Part shown: positions 12,301-22,600 of the stretch, one piece after another
Numbering within the stretch: the stretch's first letter is position 1
How the letters are laid out: every line of letters starts with the position of its first letter
DNA from: Liquidambar formosana
Lineage: Eukaryota; Streptophyta; Magnoliopsida; Saxifragales; Altingiaceae
Assembly: GCA_039720395.1 (NCBI GenBank)
Contig: CM077820.1
Span: 15,771,848 to 15,835,847 of the forward strand
DNA: 64,000 nt
Reading direction: 5' to 3'
The notes under the pieces: model-generated
What the model was told of the DNA's origin: nothing
Databases searched by the model: none
Seen by the model: only the letters and a program-made list of their open reading frames with translations
Program-made: the position numbers and the translations under genes

Positions 12301-13907
12301 GCAAACCTAAAAACTTAGCCAGTTGAAGATAAGTTTGACCAGTTTTGATTTCATATTGTTTGGTAAATCTCTTTTTCCTGTTAAGCAGTTCAGTTTTGTT
12401 CTAAAAATAAAGCATAAATAAAGTTTTTTTTCAAACCAACTGGGAGTTGATTTATATAAAAACCATATAATAGTTATATACTGGATCTAATTTGATCTAA
12501 TTTTTGAAATTCCCAAACAACCCCTTAATGTTTCTAACAACAGTGGATGGAAGACAAAAACCAACCGGCGGGGTTATTGGATATAATATTCTCTCTCTCT
12601 CTTTTTCTTTTTTTTGGAATAAATTGATAGATAAAATATTTACTGGGTTATTTTAAATGTAGTAATAGTAATATCTTTTAGGGTGTTTTGGGATATGATA
12701 TATTTTTTTTAATTGGATTAAATTGATAGACAAAATATTTATTGGGGTTTTTAGAAACGATGAAGAAAGTTGGTGAATATGACTTTTTTTTTTTGGTTAA
12801 TATTTTTTTCTAACAATTTACATTTTCCTTCAGGCAGTTCCACTATATCTCTCAGAAATGGCACCACCCAGATACAGAGGAGCTATCAACAATGGCTTCC
12901 AATTCAGTATAGGCATTGGAGCTCTACCCGCAAACCTTATTAACTTCGGTACTGAAAAGATCAAAGGCGGTTGGGGCTGGCGAATCTCCTTAGCCATGGC
13001 CGCCGTCCCAGCTTCAATCCTAACACTAGGTGCACTTTTCCTCCCAGAAACACCCAGCAGCCTAATCCAGCGGAGCGTTGACGATCATCAAAAGGCCAAA
13101 CTAATTTTGCAACGTGTTCGAGGCACCGCTGATGTTCAAGCCGAACTCAATGACCTCATTCAAGCAAGTTCGACATCAAAAACCATTGACCACCCATTCA
13201 AGAAAATCATACAAAGAAAATACAGGCCTCAACTAGTGATGGCAATAGCTTTACCATTCTTTCAACAACTAACAGGAATCAACGTTATTGGATTTTATGC
13301 TCCAATACTTTTTCGAACCATTGGATTGGGCGAGAGCGCATCCCTCATGTCAGTCGTCGTGATCGGCGTTGTATGTACCGGCTCAACCTTCGTATCGATG
13401 CTAGTAGTGGACAAACTAGGCAGAAGGGCTTTGTTTATAATTGGAGGAATTCAAATGTTTCTCTCGCAAATATTGGTAGGAGGAATAATGGCAGCTCAGC
13501 TTGGTGACCATGGTGGGATAAGCGAAGGTTATGCTTTTCTGGTTTTGGTTTTGATATGTATATATGTGGCAGGGTTTGGGTGGTCATGGGGTCCGTTGGG
13601 ATGGTTGGTTCCAAGTGAGATTTTTCCACTAGAGATACGATCGGCAGGGCAGAGCATTACGGTGGGAGTGAGCTTCATCTTCACTTTCATTGTAGCTCAA
13701 TCATTGCTGGCTATGCTTTGCCACGTCAAGTCCGGCATTTTTTTCCTTTTTGGCGGATGGGTAGTGGTGATGACTGGGTTCGTTTACTATCTGTTACCGG
13801 AAACTAAGAATTTGCCTATTGAACAAATGGATAGAGTGTGGAGGGAGCATTGGTTTTGGAAGGGAATTGTGGGGGAAGAGAGCCGTGAGAGTAAGATGGG
13901 GGCTTAA
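2866..13907 (+). CDS. Hexose/H+ symporter, HEX6/STP type, copy 2 (no start ATG visible)
   Basis: Proton-coupled hexose importer of the plasma membrane. Exons are 2866-2995, 11544-11866 and 12834-13907, with GT-AG borders and consistent phases (1 then 0). Together they give about 508 residues, close to the usual 505-515. The protein reads [19 protein letters not shown], then [56 protein letters not shown], the [15 protein letters not shown] stretch and PETKNLP, covering the 12 membrane helices. The expected ATG before AVGF reads ACTG at 2865-2868, so either a C has been inserted or ATG became CTG. An in-frame TGA lies upstream at 2734-2736, and the next in-frame ATG is inside the first membrane segment. 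Intron 1 is 8.5 kb and holds a Copia element. Intron 2 holds a Tourist-like MITE. Exons 2-3 are fully open. Confidence 0.9.
3272..3342. repeat. TTTC/TTC microsatellite followed by poly-T
   Basis: Simple repeat in intron 1 of hexose carrier copy 2: TTTC units, then TTC units, then a long T run. It is prone to length polymorphism and sequencing error. Confidence 0.9.
4680..5082. mobile_element. Foldback MITE (near-complete inverted repeat)
   Basis: About 400 bp whose left arm (about 4680-4858) is the imperfect reverse complement of the right arm (about 4900-5082). Outer ends pair ATATAAAGTCCCCTCC with the complement of AAAAAGGAGACTATATAT. Inner segments also pair, including GCATACCAAAAATCAA with TTGATTTTTGGTATGC. 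Both flanks carry AGGAA (4671-4675 and 5097 onward), a possible degraded 9-bp target duplication of the Mutator type. It lies in intron 1 of copy 2, so transcription would give a long hairpin. Class assignment is inferred. Confidence 0.7.
5367..6112 (-). repeat. Copia 3' LTR (element orientation)
   Basis: 746 bp, TG...CA ended. Inside are several tandem copies of an AAAGATTTGATCTTATCC-like unit (about 5927-6065). It is very similar to the partner LTR at 10070-10802, differing by a few substitutions and short indels, which points to a fairly recent insertion relative to the decay of the coding part. Confidence 0.9.
6610..7905. mobile_element. Unclassified nested insertion inside the Copia element
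   Basis: Between the recognisable RNase H end (about 8050) and the 3' LTR lies about 1.3-1.9 kb with no Copia coding similarity. It contains a phrase often seen at plant repeat ends (GTCGTAACACAGGGAC near 6684), a pyrimidine-rich leader-like stretch with TATTTATAGGAG near 7398-7409, and no long ORF. I read it as a second, younger insertion, but I could not find paired termini or a target duplication, so both borders are approximate. Confidence 0.3.
8100..9884 (-). pseudogene. Copia pol remnants (protease, RT, RNase H)
   Basis: Read on the minus strand from 9884: a gag-pol protease motif [11 protein letters not shown] (normally W-[IV]-D-[ST]-[GS]-A), then reverse transcriptase at 9159-8935 with [16 protein letters not shown] and the catalytic YADDML box. 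RNase H follows at 8723-8445 ([12 protein letters not shown]) and 8365-8100 (NGKSRPIRL, then [13 protein letters not shown]). These are textbook Copia motifs, but they lie in several frames with stops between them, so no functional polyprotein can be made. Integrase (HHCC/DDE) should lie between protease and RT and appears deleted or unrecognisable. Confidence 0.85.
10070..10802 (-). repeat. Copia 5' LTR (element orientation)
   Basis: 733 bp partner of the LTR at 5367-6112, with the same TG...CA ends and the same internal AAGATT/CTTATCC repeats. The main differences are a missing AACCACAAGT-like segment and a few substitutions. Confidence 0.9.
10803..11543. other. Remainder of hexose carrier intron 1
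   Basis: No gene. Contains TE-like sequence ending in GGTATCCGTGCTTC (about 11201-11214), which matches one end of the GTATCC-rich repeats at 23341-23940 and 42957-43600, followed by AT-rich DNA up to the acceptor AAG at 11541-11543. Confidence 0.4.
12290..12524. mobile_element. Tourist-like (PIF/Harbinger) MITE
   Basis: 235 bp with terminal inverted repeats GGGGCTGTTTGG / CCAAACAACCCC, flanked on both sides by the 3-bp target TTA (12287-12289 and 12525-12527) typical of PIF/Harbinger. It has no coding capacity and lies in intron 2 of hexose carrier copy 2. Confidence 0.8.
12569..12778. repeat. Diverged direct duplication in intron 2
   Basis: Two copies of about 90-100 bp share AAATTGATAGA(T/C)AAAATATTTA(C/T)TGGG and the GGATAT(A/G)ATAT lead-in. 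This looks like a local tandem duplication rather than a transposon. Confidence 0.5.
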
Positions 13908-14185
13908 TAATTCAACTGAAATTTCAAATTCATCGTCGAACAACCTCATCATATATAAAAAGCATTTGTTTTCAGAGTCATTTTTACAAAGTACAGAACT
14001 TAACACATTATTGTATAATTCTACTTCATGATCTTTATGTTCACATTATTCTTCTATTATAAAATCTCCAAAGCATTTATGTTCTCTATTTTTCCTTTCT
14101 TCGTTTATGAAGAAAACATTATATATTTATCTATTTTTCTGTATAATAAATATTATTTAAAAGTATTTACGTGCTTTAGATTGAT

Positions 14186-15198
14186 CAGGGGGAACCGGGA
14201 ATTGTCAGATGCAGGAGGGCCAAGTTAGAAAAAAAAAAAAAAAGAAAAGAAAAAAAAACTCAAGTGATCTATGTTCACAAATTTGACAATGAGTTCTACT
14301 ATTTCAAGTCAAGTTAAAGATTTTAGGTGAACAATCTTTGTAGTTTTAAAAATATCTTTATTGTACCGTAGTACATTGGAAACAAAGCAATAAATATAAT
14401 TGATAAAAGACAAAGTGAATTTTGAGTGAACTCATATGTTTATTTGTCAATAGTATAATAACCTAATGGCATTTTCCTCATTTATTGATTGAGTGGATGA
14501 TTTCGAATTCAAACTTATGAAGAAGCATCGATGCTAATATATTTATATTAGGAATTAAGGATATGGAAAAATTCTATCATTTGTTACAGGAAAAAAAAAA
14601 TCATATGTTTCTTTATTAGTAAAATTTTTTACATAAAAATTTGACAAATTTATTTATTTTTTGTTGGTTGGATCCCATTGGTAAAATAAGTTGGAAAATT
14701 AGTAGATTTTTTTATTTTATTTTTAATAATGACAAATTTTCCTTTTAAATTGCATGTCTCCACTACCATCCATCTATCATTTATGGCTATTTCCACTAGG
14801 TTCTACTCTTCTAACACAAAGACAAAGAAATGAAGAACTCTGGCCAGTATCCTTGGCCAGAAACCAATGACCAACAAAAACCAACAATGATTAGGTTAGG
14901 ATTTGGACTCAAATCAAAGCAGAGGCTCTCTGCAACGCCAAGGCTAACCACACTCAAGAGCAAATCTTACTTGACCATCATCATCTCCCACACGAAAAGG
15001 AGAGGTTTTGTGCAACATGTCCCTCTGATTTGCTGCCAGCTAATCTTCTCACTAAGTAAATTGTTTTTTCAAAATTTTGCCGGGACAAGATCTCCCTCTG
15101 ATTCACCACCAGAGCCGATCTTCTAACTAAGTAACAAATTTTTTTCAAAATTTTGCAGGGGCCATGGCCTCCCTCGTCCCCGTGTAGTTCCACCCCTG
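14186..15198. mobile_element. Non-autonomous hAT-like element with CAGGGG termini
   Basis: About 1.0 kb beginning CAGGGGGAACCGGG and ending, inverted, CAGGGGTGGAACTACACGGG, the usual look of plant CAGGGG-ended hAT elements. CTTTAGATT occurs immediately after the right end (15199-15207) and three bases before the left end (14174-14182), consistent with an 8-9 bp target duplication. The interior has no transposase. It carries a SINE-like copy and a roughly 70-bp duplicated segment ending TTCAAAATTTTGC (about 15023-15170). Confidence 0.55.
14459..14600 (+). mobile_element. SINE-like copy with A-rich tail
   Basis: Resembles 32118-32279: both read TG(A/G)CATTT..CTCATTT.TTGA.TGAG.G, then a degenerate tRNA B-box-like GATTTCGAATTCAAA, and end ATTCTATC..TTGT before an A run. 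I infer a small tRNA-derived retroposon; no clear A box or target duplication was seen. Confidence 0.4.
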
Positions 15199-15390
15199 CT
15201 TTAGATTCCTTATATTACCCTCATTAAAAACTATATAGACTAGCTTTTAAACTTTTGATTTCCTATTATTTTCCTATTAAATATATATAGTCTCTAAAGC
15301 ACTTATGTTATCTATTTTTCTTCTTTCTTCATTTATTAAAAAAAAAAAATTTTAATCTTATATAATTATCCATTTTTTATATAGTTAATA

Positions 15391-15651
15391 CTCTTTCCAG
15401 TTCCTAATTGACCGTCTTATCTGAAAAAACACGTTTTTTAAGGAACTCTATTAAATGCTTTCACATCATTATATATGTTTGACATTCCAATTTTGCTTTC
15501 AAGTGTATAAATCATTGGAAAAATAGAGAATACTTTTTTAAGGGTATTTTAGGAAATAAAATAAAAAGAGTTATTGACTTCTAGAATGTGACAATAATTT
15601 TGAAACATCCCAAAAAAAAAAAAGAGGTTAATAATTTAGGAACGGAGGGAG
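15391..15651. mobile_element. Stowaway-like (Tc1/mariner) MITE
   Basis: 261 bp with inverted ends CTCTTTCCAGTTCCTAA / TTAGGAACGGAGGGAG and TA on both sides (15389-15390, 15652-15653), the Stowaway signature. Flanking DNA is a diverged copy of 14065-14170. Removing the MITE plus one TA lines the two up (TTAATATTATTTAAAA versus TAAATATTATTTAAAA), so an empty site exists nearby. Confidence 0.8.
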
Positions 15652-15653
15652 TA

Positions 15654-17689
15654 TTATTTAAAAATGTCCTTGTGCAAAACACGTGTATTATATAACTAGT
15701 AATAGTAGAAAAAATATTAGAGATAAAGAAGATATATATACTTTCCATTATTCTCAATAGTCTTTTAAGGAATTGAACCCATTGCCTTCCGCTTTTTGAG
15801 GCGTAGGTAGCATGACCTCAACCAACACCTTAGGGTTGAATCGTTTAGAGGTGACTAGTCATAAAAGAAGAAGAGAAACAACATAAGAGGTATAGGTCCT
15901 TAATTTTGAAAGAATGAGGAAATGAGGTATCCATTAAATAAAAATGTAGTATTTGTAAAAGAAGTAGCCATATGTTTTGATAAAGATTGTTTGTTTTGGA
16001 GAAAACCTTAATGTAACGATTACAAGGAATTAGGGCATCTCTAAAAGGATCGTCGATTTAAAGACTATCAACAAGCTAATCTTTCCAAAGAGCAAGAAAG
16101 TGATGGCTGGGAACATGTTCCATGCTTATCAAGCCGTATCCGAGTAAACAAATGATGTGTGGCACCGGCCAGCTTGATAGTGACTGTAGTAACGGCATGA
16201 CATGTGATGAAAATATTTTTGTCGACATGCATACCTCCTCCAATTTCTAAGCAGAATGAAAATGAAATAAACAAATAGAAAAAAAAAATTCACCAATAAA
16301 ATGAGGAGAATGAAATAAACAAATAAAGTAAATAATGAAAGACATCAAGGCTAACGTTTATGCGCAATGTCCTAATGATAGATTTTGTCCTTACACTTTT
16401 GTGCAAATAGTTCTATAGGTGTCTGTCTAGCTCCTAAGATACAACGGTCACAATCCATACTAGTCCAACCCCTATCATTCACTCAATGTCAATTGACAAA
16501 ATAAAATCACCTGAATTTTTTTTTTTTTTAATAAAGAAAATCACCATAAACTAAAATAAAATAAAATAAATAGCAAGTAGAGTGATTACAGGTTGAATTT
16601 TTCATTCACCCATGTAAGTTTAATCTCAAGTATCAATTGGATTTTCACCAACAAAGATTCACAAAATCAAAGCAATAAGGATAAGATGTTGGGGGCTCAA
16701 AATTCAAAAACCCTTTGAGATATTAAACTTCCCACACATGCAGCTGTCTTCTTCAGCTCCAAATTTATCAAATCTCTCTAAAAGACGACCAACAAACAAT
16801 AGCATCAAAAGATAAAGAAGTTAGAAGTTGCAACTAGTTAGACAAGGAATAAACATGCAGGGGTGAAGCTAGGAATTTGGTTTAGGATAGCCAAATTTTG
16901 GTTGATTTTTGGACTTTTATCTTGATTCAATCCAAAAAATAACAAGACAAGAGAAAAATTTTAGGGTCAAGATCAAGGTACATGATTTTTGTTCACAATA
17001 TTTTACACCATTCTTAAGTCATTAGATCCACGGTCTTATTATTATATTATTTATTTTTTCACTTAGCTATTTTTGGACATATATCTTTGGATCTAACAAG
17101 ATTCAACGTAAGTCATTAGCACTGTTTCTAGGTTATCAAGAACTTAGCTTAGCATATTATATTAGTTACTGCAATTGGTTGCTGTATGTAGCATTTCCCA
17201 TATGTAAACTAACCAGCGAAAAAGTTTCAAAAAAAGCCAAATATGTGATTATTACAAAAATATTGGTGTAAAATAAAAAGTAAAAAAATATTTAAGAGGT
17301 TCGGCCGAATCCATAATTTAGTATGGCCCTGCTATACTAGTAATAGCATACTTTATATTATTATATTAATATGATACCACAAGCTAATATCATAGTAAAT
17401 GATATGTCGGAAAAGATCAGCTAATAATAACTTAATGGCCAATATGAATATTAAAAACAAAAGGCTAAAAACAAAAATAGGGCTGCTGCAATGTAATCCA
17501 CGCGCGTAAAACCAGCATAGCCGTTATATCAGTTGGAAACCTCCAGAACAAACCAACACGGACCTGTCCGCGTGTTCCTCGATAATTACCCACGTAGCTT
17601 GACCTCATTGGTCAAAAGCAAAAACGAATCGACTGACCAGTCACACAGGAGCCCCATTATTTTAAACTCCTAAAAGGAGCTTTCTCTCT
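15654..17689. other. Intergenic, no gene seen
   Basis: AT-rich spacer. CAGGGGTGAAGCTAGGAATTT at about 16859 looks like another hAT-type terminus pointing right, but I could not find its partner. The last 250 bases are less AT-rich and probably include the promoter of the RhoGAP-like gene; I see no unambiguous TATA box. Confidence 0.4.
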
Positions 17690-17830
17690 CTCTCTCTCTC
17701 CTAAAAAAAAGTTGGACCTCGGACTTTCTCTCTCATCCGCTATTGAACTTTCAAAAGCGCTCTCTCTCTCCTCCGACTCTGCTTTTTCATTGTTCTGCGC
17801 GCAGCTCCCTCAATCGGTCGATACCAAAAG
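17690..17830 (+). other. Probable 5' leader exon of the RhoGAP-like gene
   Basis: A CT-rich stretch (17681-17701) is followed by about 130 bases without a usable start, ending CCAAAAG|GTGAGA, a strong donor. The nearest acceptor before the coding ATG is TTGGAACAG at 19553-19561. This implies a leader intron of about 1.7 kb, common in plant housekeeping genes. No transcript was available, so borders are inferred. Confidence 0.5.
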
Positions 17831-18889
17831 GTGAGAAATTAGCTCATTCTCTGTTGAAAGCTAGGGTTTTGTGGCGATCGATCTCGTTGAATTTTTCTTT
17901 GGCTGGTTTTGATTGTTGCTTTAATCTCTGCAGAATTAGGTTTTGTTTGATAAATATTTCGTATTGATTTGAAAATAAATGATAGTTTTGGGAAATTTTA
18001 AGTATTGATCGGTATAGTTTTATTTTTTATTTTTATATTTAGTTTGGCTGCCGAGAAAATGTAAGAAAGGAAGAGAGAGTAAAAAAAAAAAAAAACGAAA
18101 TTTTGATTAGGAACCGAGAAAACCAGAACACCACTCAAGCGAGCTTAATACAACTAGGAGATAGCATAGGACTCTCGTTCTCTATAAGGTGCTTTTTCGG
18201 TTCGGCTTGTTTTTATTAGTATGAATTCATTAATCATATGCTCTCATAAAATTTTTTTAAAAAAATCATTGATCAGGTAAGATTCATTTGTTTAGTGGGT
18301 GAGATGTTTAATAAGAGTAGTTCTTTTGGGTTTGCGTATTGACAGGGGAGGATGCACACGGGTGCCTATGGCGGCACGTGCAACCACTCAAATATTTGGG
18401 ATTTTTTTTATAAAAAAAATAGTAGCATGAGATCCTGGATCACCGTTGAGGGTTTATCAGTTGATGGGAATTGAAGCTTCAGCACCGCTGCATCTTCGCA
18501 TTCCTCTTTGGATGTTTCCTAATTTAGAATTCAAGCCTTTTACTTTAGCCACAATCAATAATGATGCTTGCTGGCTTTGGTTGGCTTTGTATCTTTGTTG
18601 GCCACTTGGGTTTCTTCTGCTCCTTATTTATCCTCATGGTGTCGTTTCCTTCGAATTGTTTGAGCTCATTTTCACCCCTGTTTGGTCTTAGTGTTGGAGG
18701 TGTTTTGAGCTTCTTTCATTGCTAAGCATGGAGGTTAAGTTTAGTGAAAATTTTCATGATTTCAAAGCAACACTGTTTCAAGAATCACTCTAGAGGTGAA
18801 CTATGTTCTTGTCAGTGGAGACATAGTTTGCTGCCATTTTTCTAAGGGCGTGTTGATGTATTTTACTGTCCAGTTTTTGTGCATCTAGG

Positions 18890-19151
18890 ATGGTCGAGAA
18901 TATTCAACGTAGGCTTATTGTTAGTATTTTCTCTTCCACATATTATGTGTTTGCTGTTTGGCCTGAGTTGGGTCCTAATGTTGGGGGCTTGGTTCTCATA
19001 TGGTTTATCTTCATGGGAGTATTAGGTTGCTTAAATAGTCTTCAAAGGTGTCTTGTGGTGGTGTCTAACCCTTCATAGCTGAATGAGCTTCTTATGTAAT
19101 TTTAGTACTATTTTTTTCCTTTAATAAAAATTAAAAAAAAAAAAAAAAAAA
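18890..19151 (+). other. Possible retroposon 3' tail in the leader intron
   Basis: The non-conserved stretch ends TTTAATAAAAATT followed by an A run (about 19131-19151), resembling a LINE or retroposed-transcript tail. No domain can be recognised in the open frames here. Confidence 0.25.
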
Positions 19152-19284
19152 ACTATGGCTTTGTAGATTATAATCCAAAAAAATTCTACTATTGTAGATT
19201 GTATAAATTTAAAAATTAGTTTGTCAATAGTTATGTGCAATCCCTAAGAAAAAATTCTAGATCTGCACCTGGGTATTGATGATT

Positions 19285-19455
19285 CATTTGGTTGCCACAA
19301 AAAAAATGGAGGAAAAGAAAAGCACTGGAAAATTTAAAGCTTATTTTTTTTGTTCCCAATAAAATGAAAAAAAAAAATAGCCCAACGAAGTCTTGTTCAA
19401 TTATTTGGCTGAGCTTTTCCTTTTCTTTCCCTCAGTTTTCTCAGCAACCAAACAG
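19285..19455. mobile_element. Short MITE, CTGTTTGGTTGC family
   Basis: 171 bp with imperfect inverted ends CATTTGGTTGCCAC / TCAGCAACCAAACAG. The ends match the cleaner relative at 33494-33687. It lies just upstream of the first coding exon of the RhoGAP-like gene, in the leader intron. Confidence 0.5.
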
Positions 19456-19611
19456 AGACTTTTTGATATATAGTATTTCCATTTAAAAATATTCGAAGCT
19501 CTAAAATTTTGTATTTACTTTTCTTTCTCGATACATCTGTTATGGGTCTATTTTGGAACAGGTTTAATTGATTCTTTCTTGGATTCAGTTTTGGTCTTTG
19601 GTGTCAGTTCA

Positions 19612-22600
19612 ATGCCTTCTGCCGACTCACCCCAGTGGCGTGGGAAGGCTGGTGATTTCTTTTCATCCTCAGGTAATTTCTTATTAATTCTATACATTTA
19701 CAGTTTTTGTTTTTTTGTTGCCTTTTTTTTATTATTATTTAAAAGATGTATATTTCTTTACAGTTGTGTGTATACTAAAAAAATCTAATGTAGGGGTGAA
19801 GCTTAAAGAAGTTGGGCAATCAGCAGGAACATTTGTTGGGGAGGTTGCGAAGGATGCAAAAGGCAACGTTGCTGATGTGGCAGGACGAGTTGGGTTGATG
19901 GTTAAAAGTCGATGGTCGCTTCTTCAACAGCCATCGACAAGAAATGCCATGCAGGAACGCCTTATTACCGCTGCTGCTTCTACTGGAAGTTTGCTAAGGA
20001 AGGGATTTTCGGAAACAAAGGACAAAGTTACTGTTGGAAAGACAAAAGTTGAAGAGGTTTATTTTTTATTTTTCGACCTTTTAAAAAAAAAAAATTATTT
20101 AGATAACCAATAGCTGAAAAAGTTAAAATTGAGCTGAGATGACTTGTGCAGAGTTCCTTTTAATGTCAATCACATCTGCTTTAACATACACGCATACAAT
20201 AAACACAAATGATTTCAGTAATATTTTTTTGAGCTAGTGCTTGCATTGTAAAGTGACGTGCTTGATGTTGGCTAAACATGTTATAAGATTTTACCAGTGA
20301 TGGTGTCTATCTTTTATTTATTGGTTACATAGTGTCTATCTTATTCGTTTGCACTTACCCATGTCTATGGTGCTCTTTGTGGCTTGGATATGCATGTTAG
20401 GCATCTCAGTTAAACAAGATGATATTGGGACATCTAAGAAGAACCACCTTGAATCAAAGTGGGTAAATTTCCATGAAAGAGAAGAAGTATATTGACTTTT
20501 GATGAGTAGAATTCTAAAAAAATAAATTAATAAATAAAAATCATCTTGTTTGGGATACATAAAACACCATGTGAAAACAATTATGAGCTCATGGACTACA
20601 AGATTTTAGATCAATGTAGGATGATTTTAAAAGAACCATCTTGCATTGTAACTATAACAGGAATTCTTATATGTATGTTATCCCTAGGTTTCGAACCCTT
20701 TGGTTTTTCTAATTCTAAAATTGATTTTTCTTTTTATTTAAATTTTTTCAATTGTGCCTATCTTAGGGGCCTAATGGCCAGCATATTCTCTTTAGTCCGA
20801 TAAAAATGGTTCTTGGAGCTTGAAACTCTCATCTTTATTTCACATGGAGGAGAATCTTATTTATTTATTTTTCTTTTTTCTCTAATTTTTTTGTTCATTC
20901 TTATTAATCAAATAGTAAATTAGGGTAAATTACACTTGGACCTCTGAACTTTTAGCTGAAATGTCAGGCACGACCAAGGTTTTAAATATTGATATCAATA
21001 GATATATCGAGGGTCGAACGCACGGATATCTCAATAGATATATCAACAAGATAAAAAATTTCGATATTGATTCAGGGAAATGACGGATATTGATAGTAAA
21101 ACATGGAAGTTTTCAATGAAACCTTTGAAAATAAACTAGACTCTTGTAAACAATTTAGCATCAAAAGATTCCAAATTAAATGTGCATAAGATAAGTGTGT
21201 GTTATGTAGGGTACAAAAAGTGTGTCGTGCTGAGCAAATAAAGAATATATATTTATACAAAAATGCAACATTTAAATGTCAAATAACATTAAAATACATA
21301 TCATTTACACAATGATAAATGAATAAATCAAGAATGTTGATATTGATGAATAACATTAAAATACATATCATTTACACAATGAGTTGCACTGGGACCCTTT
21401 CTGTCATATTATTTTTATTGATATTGATGAAACATGCTGTTGTCATGCTCTAAACCTCAAGAAGTGCCTGTCTTACCATTATAAAAGATCATTTGGGCAT
21501 TTAAAGAAAAATCATTTTGTCCCAAACCAAAATCCTCTCCTTTTCCTCTTTTTATAAGCCACTCTTTCTTTCTCTATAACTCTCCAACACACACACACAC
21601 ATGAGAAATGCTGCAACAAATCTTGAACAGCATCTGGTGTTGATCTACTGATGCTCTGGTGTTACTATGTAAGGGTGGTAATCATGATTTTTTTGTTAAT
21701 TTTGTGTTTAACATTATGATTAGGGTTAGATTTGTTGCTTTGATACCATGTTAAGTTTCCAACCTAAAAGCCTAAGCTATTAGGTGAAGGACCTAAACAG
21801 GTTCATTAAGCCATATTATACTCAATATTTTGAAAATGTGGGACGTGGGACTTCCCTACATTTCTTATGTTCTGGCAGTGTATGGCCCTATATATATATA
21901 ATTATATACACTGGGCCTTGTGAGAGCTGTGTAGCCCACTAATTATTATAGGAGTATGCAACCTTTAGATCTTGTCTGTTTGGACTTTTAGGCGTCGTTT
22001 TTAACCCATACTTGAAATAGGCAATGTGATTATCCACTTAGTTTAGCTGTTCTTTGTGGATCTAGGTTGACACTTGCTGCATAAAGCCTCTCTCTCTCTC
22101 TCTCGCTCTCTTTTGGCCTAGTTATTTTATGTTTAGGAAGTCCCATCTTAGGAAAGGCCTGTTAAAAAATAAACCTTTCTTTGGCTGTTGCATTCATCAT
22201 ATGGGGGTTGAAGCTGTTTGTTTGAGGATCAGTTCATTCAACCGATTGAGAGAAGCAGATATATCTGAGATTGGATGAAGTGGAAGTGTGGCCAAAGGAA
22301 AATTTGATCGGTAACCAATAATATGAGGGAGTGTGGGAATAGGAAGTACAATAATATGGCATGTGTGCTTTCAAATTTTTAGAATGGCCTAACATAGTAT
22401 TCTCTACAGGGCTATATACAACATTGAAGACTGCATATATTTTGCTAAATGTTATTGAGGTTGAGCTTAGTTTAAGATGATTAATGTAGTTGGAATGGTG
22501 GTTTTCTATCAGGTAGCAAAGAAGACTGCACAAAAAAGTAAGACCATATTGACTGATATTGAAAGATGGCAGAAGGTACATGATTCTGAGAATACTTTGT

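Noticed and set aside
1..13907. Idea that the two hexose carrier parts are one gene
   Set aside because: The 1-1852 and 11544-13907 segments align to the same protein region, so they are two tandem genes.
14830..15126. 98-codon ORF after the hexose carriers
   Set aside because: It lies inside the hAT-like element over an internally duplicated segment and shows no recognisable domain.
17743..17967. 74-codon ORF at the RhoGAP-like leader
   Set aside because: It crosses the strong splice donor at 17831 and is not in frame with the conserved protein.
18446..18691. 81-codon hydrophobic ORF
   Set aside because: It lies in the leader intron of the RhoGAP-like gene, with no family resemblance; probably chance or retroposon sequence.
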